The notes: generated by a model not told the origin, from the letters alone. A stretch of 64,000 nucleotides of DNA from Desulfocicer vacuolatum DSM 3385 (GCF_900176365.1 NZ_FWXY01000009.1:62001-126000), one strand, 5' to 3'; counted from the stretch's first letter, positions 1 through 8,592 are shown. Numbers and translations are program-made.

Positions 1-1
1 A

Positions 2-667
2 GAAAACACAAGTTTTAGTAATTTGAATCGGTTTGATAAATATGATTTTGGTGTGGTGGGCCCTCCGGGTGAAGGGTTGTTTCATAAAATTGCCGATGAC
101 GGTGAAGTCCTTTTCAAGGGGAGAAATGTGATGAAGGGCTATTATAAAATGCCCGATGAGACCCGGGCAAACTTCACCGAAGACGGATGGCTCAGAAGTG
201 GAGACATTGGAAAAATCCTGGAAGGCAATGTTCTGAAAATCACCGGCAGAAAAAAAGAGATTATCATCACCTCCGGTGGAAAGAATGTGGCGCCTTCTGC
301 CATCGAAGGTCTCATGAGCACCTCTAAATACATTAATCAGGTTTGTGTTGTGGGGGATCAGCGCAAATTTCTCAGCGCCATTGTTACCCTGGATGAGGAG
401 AATGTCACCGCCTATGCCCGGGAAAAGGGATTTTTCAATGAGTGCGCCACCACCAAAGACCTGCTTGCCCATGATGCAGTGATTCAACTCATTGATGGGG
501 AAGTCGCCCGCAAAAACAAGGAACTCCCCTCCTTTGAAACATTAAAGAAAGTCACCATTGTGCCGGAATTCACCATTGAGAACAAGATGATGACCCCCAC
601 ATTTAAGGTGAAAAAAAATGTGATCATGGATAATTATCAGGATCACATTGAAAATATGTATCACTAA
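2..667 (+). CDS. Long-chain acyl-CoA synthetase (AMP-forming), C-terminal part
   Basis: This is the 3' part of an ANL-superfamily ligase that activates fatty acids to acyl-AMP and then acyl-CoA at the cytoplasmic face of the membrane. The frame is open to the left edge, so the start and the phosphate-binding loop lie outside the window. Visible are the A5-type segment before residue 20, the hinge-region pattern DGWLRSGDIG followed by ITGRKKEIIITSGGKNVAP, and a C-terminal lid domain. The GGKN.AP.xIE wording is typical of the FadD15/Faa1-like long-chain branch. The expected C-terminal lysine region (FKVKKN) is present. An intrinsic terminator follows. Family assignment is firm; chain-length preference cannot be read from the sequence. 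Confidence 0.9.
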   Translation, partial: ENTSFSNLNRFDKYDFGVVGPPGEGLFHKIADDGEVLFKGRNVMKGYYKMPDETRANFTEDGWLRSGDIGKILEGNVLKITGRKKEIIITSGGKNVAPSAIEGLMSTSKYINQVCVVGDQRKFLSAIVTLDEENVTAYAREKGFFNECATTKDLLAHDAVIQLIDGEVARKNKELPSFETLKKVTIVPEFTIENKMMTPTFKVKKNVIMDNYQDHIENMYH

Positions 668-705
668 TTCCTGATTTTCGCCTTGCTCTCCATATTTCCT
701 CACAT

Positions 706-744
706 CGCCAGGGATGAATATTCCCTGGCGCGTTATTATTTTTT
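706..744 (+). terminator. Intrinsic terminator after acyl-CoA synthetase
   Basis: A 9-bp perfect stem (CGCCAGGGA / TCCCTGGCG) with a 7-base loop is followed by a T-rich run. It lies 39 bases past the stop codon of the acyl-CoA synthetase and should end that transcript. Confidence 0.75.
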
Positions 745-1182
745 CGGTCATAAATTTTCCAATTTGTCGCCACATAATGCTTTTTTTGGGGATTGAAATC
801 TTCACATGCGGTATGTGAAATGAGAAGTTCGGCCCCATGGTCTATTACGTTTTATGAAAAGAATTCTTGATTTCTCCTGTTCATTGTTTTTTTGATTAAA
901 ACAACCGGTTTTCTGTTTTATTTTTCGTGAATGAAAATATATTTTCTTAAAAATTGAGGTATGCATAACTATTTCTAAATAATACCTTATCCATATATCC
1001 AGGGAGTCATTGCTGCTGCAGGTGTTAGATATCCCTTTAAAAAGAAGGTTGACAAACATAGATCATTGCATTAATCAGTTATGGCCATAATGAGTTCCGA
1101 ACTGTTGCGCTTCTAACCACATGGAAGGGCAGAACCGTTCTCTTTTTGCTTTCCAAGGTTTCGATCAAATTGATCGTTGGAG
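745..1182. other. Gene-free AT-rich spacer
   Basis: No frame here has a ribosome binding site or a recognisable protein. A TTGACA hexamer at 1049-1054 has only a poor -10 partner (TAATCA near 1072), so a promoter for the transporter downstream is possible but not shown. Confidence 0.4.
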
Positions 1183-1238
1183 GCGTTGTTGTGGGTAGAA
1201 CCGGATTAAAATAAGGGCTGCCCATGACAGTTTTATGA
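1183..1238 (-). repeat. Dispersed palindromic repeat R1, partial copy
   Basis: Partial member of the roughly 90-bp family R1 (best copies at 17697-17790 and 18457-18549). It matches the half running from GTTGTGGGTAGAACCGGAT to the terminal GACAGTTTTAT, read on the opposite strand to those copies. It ends about 27 bases before the BCCT transporter start. Confidence 0.65.
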
Positions 1239-1264
1239 TATAATTCAGATTACAGGAGTATTTA

Positions 1265-2782
1265 ATGACGACACAATCCAACACCATTGACAAGGGCATC
1301 ACCATCACATCGGTGCTCTGTTGTGCTGCGTTTATCGTGGCCACCATGATTTCGCCGGAAGGCGTAAAAGGACTGTTTGACACCCTGTTTAAATTTTTCA
1401 TTAATAACTTTGGATGGACCTACCTGTTATGCGTGGCAGCTTTTGTGCTGTTTTGTTTTGTCATGGCATTCAGTCGGTATGGTAATATTAAACTTGGAAA
1501 GGACGATGAAACACCAGAGTTTACCCTTATGGCCTGGTTTTCCATGCTGTTTGCCGCCGGCATGGGCATCGGCCTTGTGTTCTGGGGCGTTGCCGAACCC
1601 ATTTATCATTTTGCAGGCCCTCCCTTTGCGGAACCTAAAACCCCCCAGGCCGCTGCCGATGCCATGAGAACGGTGTTTTTCCATTGGGGGCTTCATCCCT
1701 GGGCCTGTTATGCGGTGGTTGCCATGCTGCTGGCTTATTCCCATTTTCGTAAAGGAAACCCGGCATTGCTGAGTTACATTTTAAAACCCCTCATAGGCAT
1801 TGACGGGGTTAAGGGAATTATTGGTAAATCCATTGATACCCTGGCCGTGGTGGTGACGCTTTTTGGTGTGGCCACCTCCCTTGGTCTGGGTGCCATGCAG
1901 GTGTCCACCGGTCTTAATAAACTTTACGGGATTCCCAACAGCACAACGGTTTCCATCATTATTATTGTGGTTGTGACGGTGCTTTATATTATTTCCGCTG
2001 TAACCGGTGTCAGCAAAGGCATTAAGATTCTTTCCAACATCAACATGGTTCTGGCCTTTGGATTAATGCTCCTTATGCTGTTCATCGGTCCCACCATTTA
2101 TATTCTTCAAACCCTTTTGGAGTCCCTGGGAAATTATTTTCAAAACATTGTGTGGCTAAGTTTTTTCATGGATACCACCGGAGGTGTGGAAAAACATGCC
2201 GGATATGACTGGGTGGGTGCCTGGACAGTTTTTTATTGGGCCTGGTGGTTGACCTGGGCACCTTTTGTGGGGGCTTTTATTGCCCGTATTTCAAGGGGAC
2301 GGACCATCCGTGAATTTGTATTGGGGGCACTTCTGGCACCCACACTGTTGTGTGCCATCTGGTTCAGTATTCTGGGGGGCTCGGCCATCAGTCTGGAACT
2401 TGCCAATGGTGCCGTGGGCATTGCCGATGCCACATTCAAGGATGTTACCACAGCCATTTTTGTGTTGTTTGATAACGTTCCCATGGGTGGTCTTATGTCA
2501 TTGCTTTCCATGATTATTGTTTCCATCTTTTTTGTCACCTCTGCTGATTCCGCCACCTATGTGGTGGGAATGATGAGTTCCGGTGGCAGCCTTGATCCCA
2601 AGAACGGACTCAAAATTTTCTGGGGGCTTTTGTGTTCCACCATTGCAGCCATGCTGCTGGTTGCCGGGGGCTTAAAGGCCATTCAAACGGTTTCCTTTGT
2701 GGTTTCATTTCCTTTTATGATTCTCATGGTCGTGATGATCATCGCCTTTTTGCGAAATATCAGAGAAGAGCCGGGAATTTAA
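1265..2782 (+). CDS. BCCT-family betaine/choline/carnitine transporter
   Basis: Secondary transporter for quaternary ammonium compounds such as glycine betaine, in the inner membrane; it gives osmoprotection and, in some anaerobes, imports methylated amines. At 505 residues it has the family's usual length and about 12 hydrophobic segments. The family landmarks are visible: MGIGLVFWGVAEP in the third segment, HWGLHPWACY, and the tryptophan-rich substrate box WTVFYWAWWLTWAPFVG. The start is fixed by AGGAG seven bases upstream. Long regulatory tails like those of Corynebacterium BetP are absent, so osmosensing by a C-terminal domain is unlikely. It is a single gene closed by a strong terminator. 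The substrate is inferred only at family level. Confidence 0.93.
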   Translation: MTTQSNTIDKGITITSVLCCAAFIVATMISPEGVKGLFDTLFKFFINNFGWTYLLCVAAFVLFCFVMAFSRYGNIKLGKDDETPEFTLMAWFSMLFAAGMGIGLVFWGVAEPIYHFAGPPFAEPKTPQAAADAMRTVFFHWGLHPWACYAVVAMLLAYSHFRKGNPALLSYILKPLIGIDGVKGIIGKSIDTLAVVVTLFGVATSLGLGAMQVSTGLNKLYGIPNSTTVSIIIIVVVTVLYIISAVTGVSKGIKILSNINMVLAFGLMLLMLFIGPTIYILQTLLESLGNYFQNIVWLSFFMDTTGGVEKHAGYDWVGAWTVFYWAWWLTWAPFVGAFIARISRGRTIREFVLGALLAPTLLCAIWFSILGGSAISLELANGAVGIADATFKDVTTAIFVLFDNVPMGGLMSLLSMIIVSIFFVTSADSATYVVGMMSSGGSLDPKNGLKIFWGLLCSTIAAMLLVAGGLKAIQTVSFVVSFPFMILMVVMIIAFLRNIREEPGI

Positions 2783-2838
2783 GCATTTTTAATGGGTCCG
2801 GTGTGCTGTGATGCCGCCGGGCTGACCGGCCTTGAACA

Positions 2839-2885
2839 GAAAAGATTTTTTTCACCCTGAGGGGTGGGAAAAATCTTTTTTTGTT
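2839..2885 (+). terminator. Intrinsic terminator after BCCT transporter
   Basis: Long stem (AAAAGATTTTTTTCACCC paired with GGGTGGGAAAAATCTTTT) around a TGAG loop, followed by a T run. The A-rich left arm and T-rich right arm would let it work in both directions. Confidence 0.85.
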
Positions 2886-3002
2886 TTTGGGACAGTTGAT
2901 GCTGATGCACCAACGGTTTTTTTTGTGGCTTTACAAAATTACAGGGGACTGTTAGTGATGGATGGCGTTTTATTCTAATTTGGCAAAACACGGAGAAACA
3001 TA

Positions 3003-4259
3003 ATGGGTTTTTTCAGTTTCTTATCGGGAAAAACACCCGAAGCATTGATGGAAAATGGGGATCTTTTGTTTGACCGGGGGCAATTTGGTCTTGCAAAAAT
3101 TGATTATGAAAAGGCCAGGGACCGTCATGGGAAAAAACCGGCCCGGGCCCGGGATTTTCTGGAAAATCTGGATTCAAAGGTTGCTCGCTGCTGTGACGCC
3201 CTGGCCCGACAGCATCTTAACAAGGGGCATGAACTCATGGAATCCGGGTGTCACCGGGAGGCCGGTGAGATTCTCTCCCTGGCCCTTGAACTCACCGCAT
3301 CCCCGGGATTGGTTCAGGACATTGAGACAGCTTTAAATGTCTGCCGTTCCTCATCCCGGGAACCGGAGCATGGGGCTGTTGATGAAAAAAGAGCAGATCC
3401 TGACACTCAACCGGGTGTGGCGCAGTTGCCGGATGAAGAATTGGACAGCCAGGAAGCCCTTGAAACCTTTGAGGTGATACTCAGTACGCTTTCCCAGGAT
3501 GAACAGGCTGCCTATGGAGAATATGGGGATGCTTTTGTTCAGGGGGTTGTTGCCTTGAATGCCGGGGATTTTCAAGGGGCGCTCACTGCATTGGAGCAGG
3601 CCGTTGAAGAGAACGCATCCACTGAAAATTACATAGCCCTGGAGCTTGGCACGGCTTTACTTAATTTGGGGGATCTTCACCGGGCCGAGGCGTTATTGAT
3701 GGGATTTCTGGCGTGGTGCCCCGGTTCGGTGAGGGGGTACTATGTATTGTGTGAGGTGTTGTGGATGCAAAAGGCCTTTGACCGGGCCCACCGTGTTTTG
3801 GATGCCTGCCCGGACTCCATGACTCACTGGGTGCCCATGGTATTGCTCAAAGGAGAAACCTGGTGTCTGGAAGGGGAGTTAAAAAAAGCAGAAACCTTGT
3901 ACCGGGAAGCCCTGGATCAAAATGGGATGGATGATTCAATTCTCAGGGCACTGGCGGCTGTTTATGAAACCCGGGGCTATCCGGACAAGGCCTTTCAGCT
4001 TTACTCCGGGCTCATGGCCTCCTGTAGCGGATGTGGCCGGGCACCGGACACAGAGCTGAAACAAAAATTTGCCCATGCAGGGGTTGCTTCCGGGATCATG
4101 ACCCTTCAGATCATTGATATTTATCTTGATCTGGTGATGGAAGATCCAGATAACCGGGCATTGTATTATGAAAACGTAAGCGCTGTTTATGAACACCTTG
4201 GCAACAGTGAAGAGGCCCGGCGTTTCAAAGCTTTTGCCCTGGAATTGCAGGAAAAATAA
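3003..4259 (+). CDS. Tetratricopeptide-repeat protein
   Basis: A 418-residue protein of helical TPR-like repeats, presumably a cytoplasmic scaffold for protein contacts. Repeats are recognisable from about residue 15 (LMENGDLLFDRGQFGLAKIDYEKA) and again at about 180-350 (e.g. GDLHRAEALLMGFL; GELKKAETLYREAL; GYPDKAFQLYSGL), with a charged, repeat-poor linker at about 115-160. There is no signal peptide and no membrane segment. A C-G-C-type cysteine group (CSGCGRAPD) sits near residue 340, which in related proteins of sulfate reducers could be a small metal knuckle; this is a guess. GGAGA precedes the ATG. The gene stands alone and no specific partner can be named. Confidence 0.85.
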   Translation: MGFFSFLSGKTPEALMENGDLLFDRGQFGLAKIDYEKARDRHGKKPARARDFLENLDSKVARCCDALARQHLNKGHELMESGCHREAGEILSLALELTASPGLVQDIETALNVCRSSSREPEHGAVDEKRADPDTQPGVAQLPDEELDSQEALETFEVILSTLSQDEQAAYGEYGDAFVQGVVALNAGDFQGALTALEQAVEENASTENYIALELGTALLNLGDLHRAEALLMGFLAWCPGSVRGYYVLCEVLWMQKAFDRAHRVLDACPDSMTHWVPMVLLKGETWCLEGELKKAETLYREALDQNGMDDSILRALAAVYETRGYPDKAFQLYSGLMASCSGCGRAPDTELKQKFAHAGVASGIMTLQIIDIYLDLVMEDPDNRALYYENVSAVYEHLGNSEEARRFKAFALELQEK

Positions 4260-4568
4260 TAAATCGTATATCAACACCTTGGCCAAATTTAAAAGAGTCC
4301 ATTGTCATCGCTTGATTTCAGGATAGCCGATATTTCCCATATGCTGTGGTGTTATACGCCACCGCATGTTTAATCCTGAATTGTGGCCTTGGCTGTTCAA
4401 TAGGTTGCAAATCAGGTAAAATAAAAGCCATATGTTACCTTGACAGGGTGTTTAAATATATCTATGTGTGGATTTTAAAATGGGTTAAAAAAATTGGCAA
4501 AGGTTATTGTATATGCCAATATGAAAAATGATGATAATATTATAGATTAAGATCCGGGAGGAAATAAA
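4260..4568. other. Gene-free region with possible promoter
   Basis: A 309-base gap. A short frame inside it (4346-4531) has no ribosome site and odd composition, so it is not called. TTGACA at 4440-4445 is followed after 17 bases by TATGTG, a weak sigma-70-like pair that could drive the next gene. Confidence 0.3.
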
Positions 4569-4901
4569 ATGACGGAAATGAAGATTTTTGCCGGTATTTG
4601 TGGGTTTACCACCGTGGTAAAGGCAGAAGATCAGGGAGGATATCAGGCCATGATTCACATTGAGAGTGAATGCCCCAATTGGAGAAAGGTGAACGGGGTG
4701 CTGGAAGGACAGAAGATTAATGTAATGACTGAACTGTTCAAGGATAAGAAAACCGGTACTTTAAATTCCCAGGTGCTGGATGTATCCTTAAAAACCATTC
4801 CCCATGTCTCCTGTCCGGTGATTTCCGGCGTGTTGAAAACATTGGAGGTGGGTGTGGGGCTTGCCCTGCCAAAGGATGCAACCCTTACGTTTAAAGAGTA
4901 A
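4569..4901 (+). CDS. Conserved uncharacterised small protein
   Basis: A 110-residue soluble protein with a good ribosome site (GGGAGG) just upstream. It reads as a small alpha/beta domain: a beta-rich start (MKIFAGICGFTTVVKAE), a central region with a Cys at SECPNW, and a closing CPVISGVLKTLEVGVGLALPKDA. The three conserved-looking cysteines (residues about 11, 36 and 79) and the CPV..GV.K..EV.....LP wording recall a domain-of-unknown-function family seen in sulfate reducers and methanogens. I recognise the pattern but cannot assign a role. It is monocistronic or read with the next gene, from which it is separated by a strongly folded spacer. Confidence 0.8.
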   Translation: MTEMKIFAGICGFTTVVKAEDQGGYQAMIHIESECPNWRKVNGVLEGQKINVMTELFKDKKTGTLNSQVLDVSLKTIPHVSCPVISGVLKTLEVGVGLALPKDATLTFKE

Positions 4902-4903
4902 AA

Positions 4904-5044
4904 CCTGAAAATTGCATTCAATTGAACCCTCCGGGAGCGCCCTATGGCCGGATCTGAAGCGTTCCCGGATATTTGTGACAGACTACTGTCGCTGCATGTC
5001 CGGCGCCCTGTATATCCGGGAAAATGACACTTGCAATTTTCAGG
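4904..5044. repeat. Nested inverted repeats between two genes
   Basis: Outer perfect 13-bp arms CCTGAAAATTGCA (4904-4916) and its complement (5032-5044) enclose a second perfect 11-bp pair, TTCCCGGATAT (4962-4972) with its complement at 5012-5022. The outer left arm begins two bases after the preceding stop codon. There is no T run, so a simple terminator does not explain it; a small mobile palindrome or a structured 5' leader for the next gene are the alternatives. Confidence 0.7.
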
Positions 5045-5096
5045 CAAAACGCGATGCTCAATTTTTTCCACATTTGAAAAGTAAAAGGAGACGACC

Positions 5097-5885
5097 ATGA
5101 AAAATTTGACAAAAAGATTTTCGGTTGGTTTTGCAGTGCTCATCATTGCAGGTTTTCTGTTTCTTATCATTGGTTCAAATCCGGTGTCTGCCGGTAACAC
5201 CTGGTTGAAAACCGGGACAGATCTTTTGAATTCGGTTTCAGGGGGCAGTGGGGAAAATGCCGGCGTTTCAAGCACTGGGGGACCCGGCGTGTCCCAGATC
5301 ACCGATGCCTTTAAAGAGGCGTTGTCCATGGCATCCCAGGCAGTGGTGGATCAGGTGGGGGCAGCAGATGGATTTAATAAGGATGATGCCATCCATATTC
5401 CCCTGCCCGGAACACTGGAAAAAGTAAAATCCATCTTAGGTACGGTGGGGCTTTCCGGCATGGCCGATGACCTGGAACTAAAACTCAATCGTGCGGCAGA
5501 GGCCGCGGCACCCAAGGCAAAGGATCTGTTTCTTTCAGCCATCACGGACATGAGTTTTGAGGATGTCAAAACCATTTATGATGGACCCAAAGATTCTGCC
5601 ACCCGGTATTTCAAGGAGAAAATGTCCCTGCCACTGTCCGATGAAATGCGGCCCATTGTTGATGATACCCTGGCCCAGGTGGGGGCTGTGAATGCCTATG
5701 ATCAGCTCATGGGAAAATATAAAGACATTCCCTTTGTGCCCGATGTAAAGGCGGATCTTACCCAGCATGTTCTGGATAAAGGGCTTGAGGGGATATTTTA
5801 CTACATGGCACAAAAGGAAGCGGCCATCCGGGAAAATCCGGTGGAGCAGACCACTGAATTGCTTAAATCTGTTTTTGGCCGGTGA
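5097..5885 (+). CDS. DUF4197 family exported protein
   Basis: A 262-residue protein with an N-terminal signal peptide (KR followed by a hydrophobic stretch to about residue 30, then VSAGNT), so it is exported to the periplasm or anchored to the membrane. The rest matches the DUF4197 family: an early ALSMA...AV segment, IPLPGTLEKVKSIL, an alanine-rich helical region around residues 125-145, a SFEDVKTIYDGP box and FVPDVKADLTQHVLDKGLEGIFYYMA near the end. The length and all family blocks are intact. The function of the family is unknown. AAGGAG precedes the ATG. It converges on the leftward gene that follows. Confidence 0.85.
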   Translation: MKNLTKRFSVGFAVLIIAGFLFLIIGSNPVSAGNTWLKTGTDLLNSVSGGSGENAGVSSTGGPGVSQITDAFKEALSMASQAVVDQVGAADGFNKDDAIHIPLPGTLEKVKSILGTVGLSGMADDLELKLNRAAEAAAPKAKDLFLSAITDMSFEDVKTIYDGPKDSATRYFKEKMSLPLSDEMRPIVDDTLAQVGAVNAYDQLMGKYKDIPFVPDVKADLTQHVLDKGLEGIFYYMAQKEAAIRENPVEQTTELLKSVFGR

Positions 5886-5913
5886 TCTTGACGGATCTGT
5901 AAAGAGGGGGTGT

Positions 5914-6210
5914 TTATTTTTTTTTGAAGCCCTGGAAAATCCATACCCCGGCCCAGCACATGACAACGGGGAAAATTCCCCCAAAAAGAAATATGAGTCG
6001 GTTTTCCCCATGCCAGGGTTGCAGTACCGCTGCCATGGCCAGGGGAAAAAGGATTGACATCACAATGGCCAGGCGCATTTTACCCGAAGGGGAGATGGGC
6101 CCGGCCTTTTTTTTACCGGCAGAAGGTCTGCCCCCCCCAAACAGGCGTGGCAGGAAAATGATGCAGGTGATAAGTAAGATAATTGTGAGAATTTCCTGGA
6201 TACCGGCCAA
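5914..6210 (-). CDS. Small inner-membrane protein, unknown
   Basis: A 98-residue protein with two or three hydrophobic segments (residues about 5-24, 48-66 and 72-93) and a basic loop between the first two, so a small inner-membrane protein. The start is a TTG with AAGGA nine bases upstream. It lies 56 bases downstream of the acyl-CoA ligase gene on the same strand and may be cotranscribed with it. I do not recognise the family. Confidence 0.65.
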   Translation of the reverse strand: MAGIQEILTIILLITCIIFLPRLFGGGRPSAGKKKAGPISPSGKMRLAIVMSILFPLAMAAVLQPWHGENRLIFLFGGIFPVVMCWAGVWIFQGFKKK

Positions 6211-6266
6211 GGGATATGTTCCTTTTTGATTATGTGTCTTTTTTGTGAATAGATCTGGCTGTGAAC

Positions 6267-7781
6267 TCAGGCCCGTCCGTATTTTTCTTTGACCTGCATG
6301 CGGTCAATGGTGCCATTTTCCTTTTCCGGCATGGCATCAACAAATTCCACATAACCGGGTTTTTTGTACCGGGCAATGCGTTCCCCCACAAAGGCAATCA
6401 GGGCAGGGCCGTCAAGATTTGCCTCGGGTTTCTTGACACACACCGCTTTAACCCCCTCCCCAAATTTGGGATCAGGTACCCCGATGACACACACAGAAAG
6501 CACATCTGGATGGGTCAATATCACTTTTTCCACCTCAGCAGGGTAGACATTTTCTCCACCGGGTTTAATGAGCTCCTTTTCAGGTTTTCTGCCTTCAAAC
6601 CACAGAAAGCCGTTTTTGTCAATTCTGCCCATGTCACCGGTGTGGTGCCAGCCGTTGCGTATGGTGGATCGATCAAGATTTCCGTCTTTTTTCCAGAATC
6701 CCTGGAACACTACAGGCCCCCGCACAGCGATTTCCCCGGGGGTATCCCGGGGCAGGGCGGTGTCATCATCGTCCAGTACGGCAATGTTGGAAACCGGGCA
6801 TTGTTTACCGGCAGCGCCGGGCATGAGGGAATGGTCGGAAAGGGTAACAAAACCCGAGGTTTCACTCTGGCCGTAGAGTATCCAGAATTGTGCCCCTGTT
6901 TTTTGGGTGAATGTTGTTATATTATCCGGGGAATCAATGCCGGTGACATGGTTGATGGAGGTAAGGTCTCCTTGTTTCATGTTATCCAGCAGGGTGGAAA
7001 GAATGGGGGGGAAGCTTGCCACAAGGGAAACATTCTCTTTTGCGGCCAGGGCAATGGCTTCCGGTGCATTAAATTTTTCCATGATAATATTTTTACCCCC
7101 CATGTGCAGGGTGGCCAGAGCCAGATTCATGCCGGTGATGTGAAACAGGGGCACCATGTTAAGGTAGGCATCTTCCCGGGTCAGTCCCATGGTCAGACAG
7201 GTTTGAAGATTGCTTATGACCATATTTTCATGGGACAGGGCCGCTCCCCGGGGGTGGCCTTCCACGGCGGCGGTGTAGATCAGGCAGAATATATCGTCCC
7301 GTTCCGGAGGGGTCAAAGGGCTTGCTGATACCGGGGGCTGATTAAAATCTTCCCAGCCGGGCCCGTTTTTGTGGATTCCGGATATGGACACCGGGGTGCC
7401 GGTGAATTGTTCGGCATTTACAAGGGCGTCCAGCTGTGCTTTGCAGGCATCATCAAAAAAGAGCAGCTTTGCCCCTGAGTCCTCCAGAATATATGCGATT
7501 TCATCCTGGGAGAGTCGCCAGTTAATGGGGACCAGAATGGCACCCATGGCAGCGGCAGCACCTTTAAGCACAAGGTATTCCAGATGGTTCATGGCCAGGA
7601 TGGCAATGCGGTCTTTGGGGGCAATACCATGGTTTAAAAGGCCCTGGGCCACGGTGTTCACCTGCTCCAGGAGCGCTTCAAAGGTCAGTGTCCGGTCTTG
7701 TTCGGTGACGGCAATGCCGGTGGCATATCGTCTGGCATTCATTTCAAAGATATCATAAACTGTAAAGGTCTGTACCGACAT
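6267..7781 (-). CDS. Acyl-CoA synthetase-like AMP-binding enzyme, atypical motifs
   Basis: ANL-superfamily adenylate-forming protein of 504 residues, the usual length. The two-domain layout is clear: N-terminal Rossmann-like part, WILYGQSETSGF (A5), GWHHTGDMG (A7), FEGRKPEKELIKPGGENVYPAEVE (hinge, A8), and a short lid domain. Two catalytic motifs are unusual. The phosphate loop, normally like YTSGTTGxPKG, reads YTAAVEGHPRG. The C-terminal motif that normally supplies the adenylation lysine (GKIxR) reads NGTIDR, with Thr in place of Lys. It may be a ligase with altered chemistry or an acyl-carrier-type homolog. The start at 7781 is preferred to one 21 bases upstream because AGGGGGA lies before it. 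It precedes the small membrane gene. Confidence 0.85.
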   Translation of the reverse strand: MSVQTFTVYDIFEMNARRYATGIAVTEQDRTLTFEALLEQVNTVAQGLLNHGIAPKDRIAILAMNHLEYLVLKGAAAAMGAILVPINWRLSQDEIAYILEDSGAKLLFFDDACKAQLDALVNAEQFTGTPVSISGIHKNGPGWEDFNQPPVSASPLTPPERDDIFCLIYTAAVEGHPRGAALSHENMVISNLQTCLTMGLTREDAYLNMVPLFHITGMNLALATLHMGGKNIIMEKFNAPEAIALAAKENVSLVASFPPILSTLLDNMKQGDLTSINHVTGIDSPDNITTFTQKTGAQFWILYGQSETSGFVTLSDHSLMPGAAGKQCPVSNIAVLDDDDTALPRDTPGEIAVRGPVVFQGFWKKDGNLDRSTIRNGWHHTGDMGRIDKNGFLWFEGRKPEKELIKPGGENVYPAEVEKVILTHPDVLSVCVIGVPDPKFGEGVKAVCVKKPEANLDGPALIAFVGERIARYKKPGYVEFVDAMPEKENGTIDRMQVKEKYGRA

Positions 7782-7830
7782 GTAAATTCCCCCTTTTGGC
7801 AATGAATGATGAGCAATTTAAATTTTGAAA

Positions 7831-7958
7831 GGGTTGATCATCAGCTGGGCCACTGTACGTGAGATAATGTTTTATTAACCCCAAGAGACTGTAATTGCAG
7901 ATATTGGTTTTTGCCGCTAAAATTTTATCACAAAATGGCAGACATTATGACCAAGCCC
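7831..7958 (-). repeat. Palindromic repeat R3, copy 1
   Basis: About 128 bp, matching base by base with the copy at 18569-18699 in the opposite orientation. Both carry imperfect terminal inverted repeats of the form GGGCTTGGTNATAA and an internal TAAAATTTTA near the right end. It lies 49 bases upstream of the acyl-CoA ligase start. Confidence 0.75.
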
Positions 7959-8000
7959 GTTTTGAATATTAAGATCAAAATTAAGATCCGCCTGGGGTGC

Positions 8001-8090
8001 TTTATTTAAAATTTCCCGCAAATTCGGGGAGAGTCTCCGTCTTTGTTGTGACAGAACCGGATCAGAATAAGGTTCACCCATGGCAGCTAA
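8001..8090 (-). repeat. Dispersed palindromic repeat R1
   Basis: A diverged but full-length R1 copy: TTTAT..., a degenerate ATTTC.../GGAGAGTC hairpin part, then GTTGTGACAGAACCGGATCAGAATAAGG and CACCCATGGCAGCTAA. It sits between tRNA-Gly and the R3 copy. Confidence 0.7.
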
Positions 8091-8202
8091 TGCATTTAAG
8101 AAGCTGTATCAGTTGAGGTATATAAATACAAGGGGGAAGAGAAATCAATGCAATGAATGTCTGGAAATAAGAAAAAAGGAAGGGGGGAAAAAAGAAAAAA
8201 AG

Positions 8203-8277
8203 TGGAGCGGGAAACGGGATTTGAACCCGCGACTTCGACCTTGGCAAGGTCGCACTCTACCACTGAGTTATTCCCGC
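8203..8277 (-). tRNA. tRNA-Gly (anticodon GCC)
   Basis: Read on the minus strand it starts GCGGGAAUAACUCAG, has the anticodon arm GACCUUGCCAAGGUC (GCC, reading GGC/GGU), a T arm with GGGUUCAAAUCCC, and an acceptor stem GCGGGAA/UUCCCGC, discriminator U and an encoded CCA. A pyrimidine-rich tract follows on the minus strand and may end the transcript. Confidence 0.97.
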
Positions 8278-8367
8278 TCAACGGAAAGAACTTTTATATA
8301 ATAATCATTTGTTTGTCAAGAAATAAATTCTTTGGTGTGAAAATTTGTTTTTAAAATCAGTTTTAAA

Positions 8368-8589
8368 TCAGCCGGGCACCACCAGGTGCATCTCTTCCCC
8401 CTGAAACGCCACCACATCCCCGGCAAAAATCTTTTTTCGTTTCCGGGTCTCCACCTTGCCGTTCAGTGTAACTAATCCTTGTGCAATCACATGCTTTGCT
8501 TCTCCGCCGCTCATGACAAGGTTTTCAAACTTAAGAATTTTATAAAGTTCCACCGGTTCCTGATTTATCACAACATCCCTTGGTTCCAT
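8368..8589 (-). CDS. S4-domain RNA-binding protein (YbcJ/RlbA-like)
   Basis: A 73-residue single S4 domain: ELYKILKFENLVMSGGEAKHVIAQGLVTLNGKVETRKRKKIFAGDVV carries the family pattern L.k...v.sG..ak..i..G.V.vNg..e.r...kl..Gd.v. Such stand-alone S4 proteins bind structured RNA, often ribosomal; the exact target is not known. GGAGGAG lies before the ATG, inside the end of the upstream activator gene, and only three bases separate the two genes, so they are probably translated from one message. Confidence 0.9.
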   Translation of the reverse strand: MEPRDVVINQEPVELYKILKFENLVMSGGEAKHVIAQGLVTLNGKVETRKRKKIFAGDVVAFQGEEMHLVVPG

Positions 8590-8592
8590 TTT

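Noticed and set aside
4346-4531. 61-codon frame before the 4569 gene
   Set aside because: Cys/Tyr/Lys-rich translation of AT-rich DNA with no start signal; more likely promoter region.
6261-7328. 355-codon open frame on the plus strand, antisense to the acyl-CoA ligase
   Set aside because: The opposite strand encodes a full family match with a ribosome site; the antisense frame is Phe/Gly/His-rich shadow sequence without any domain.
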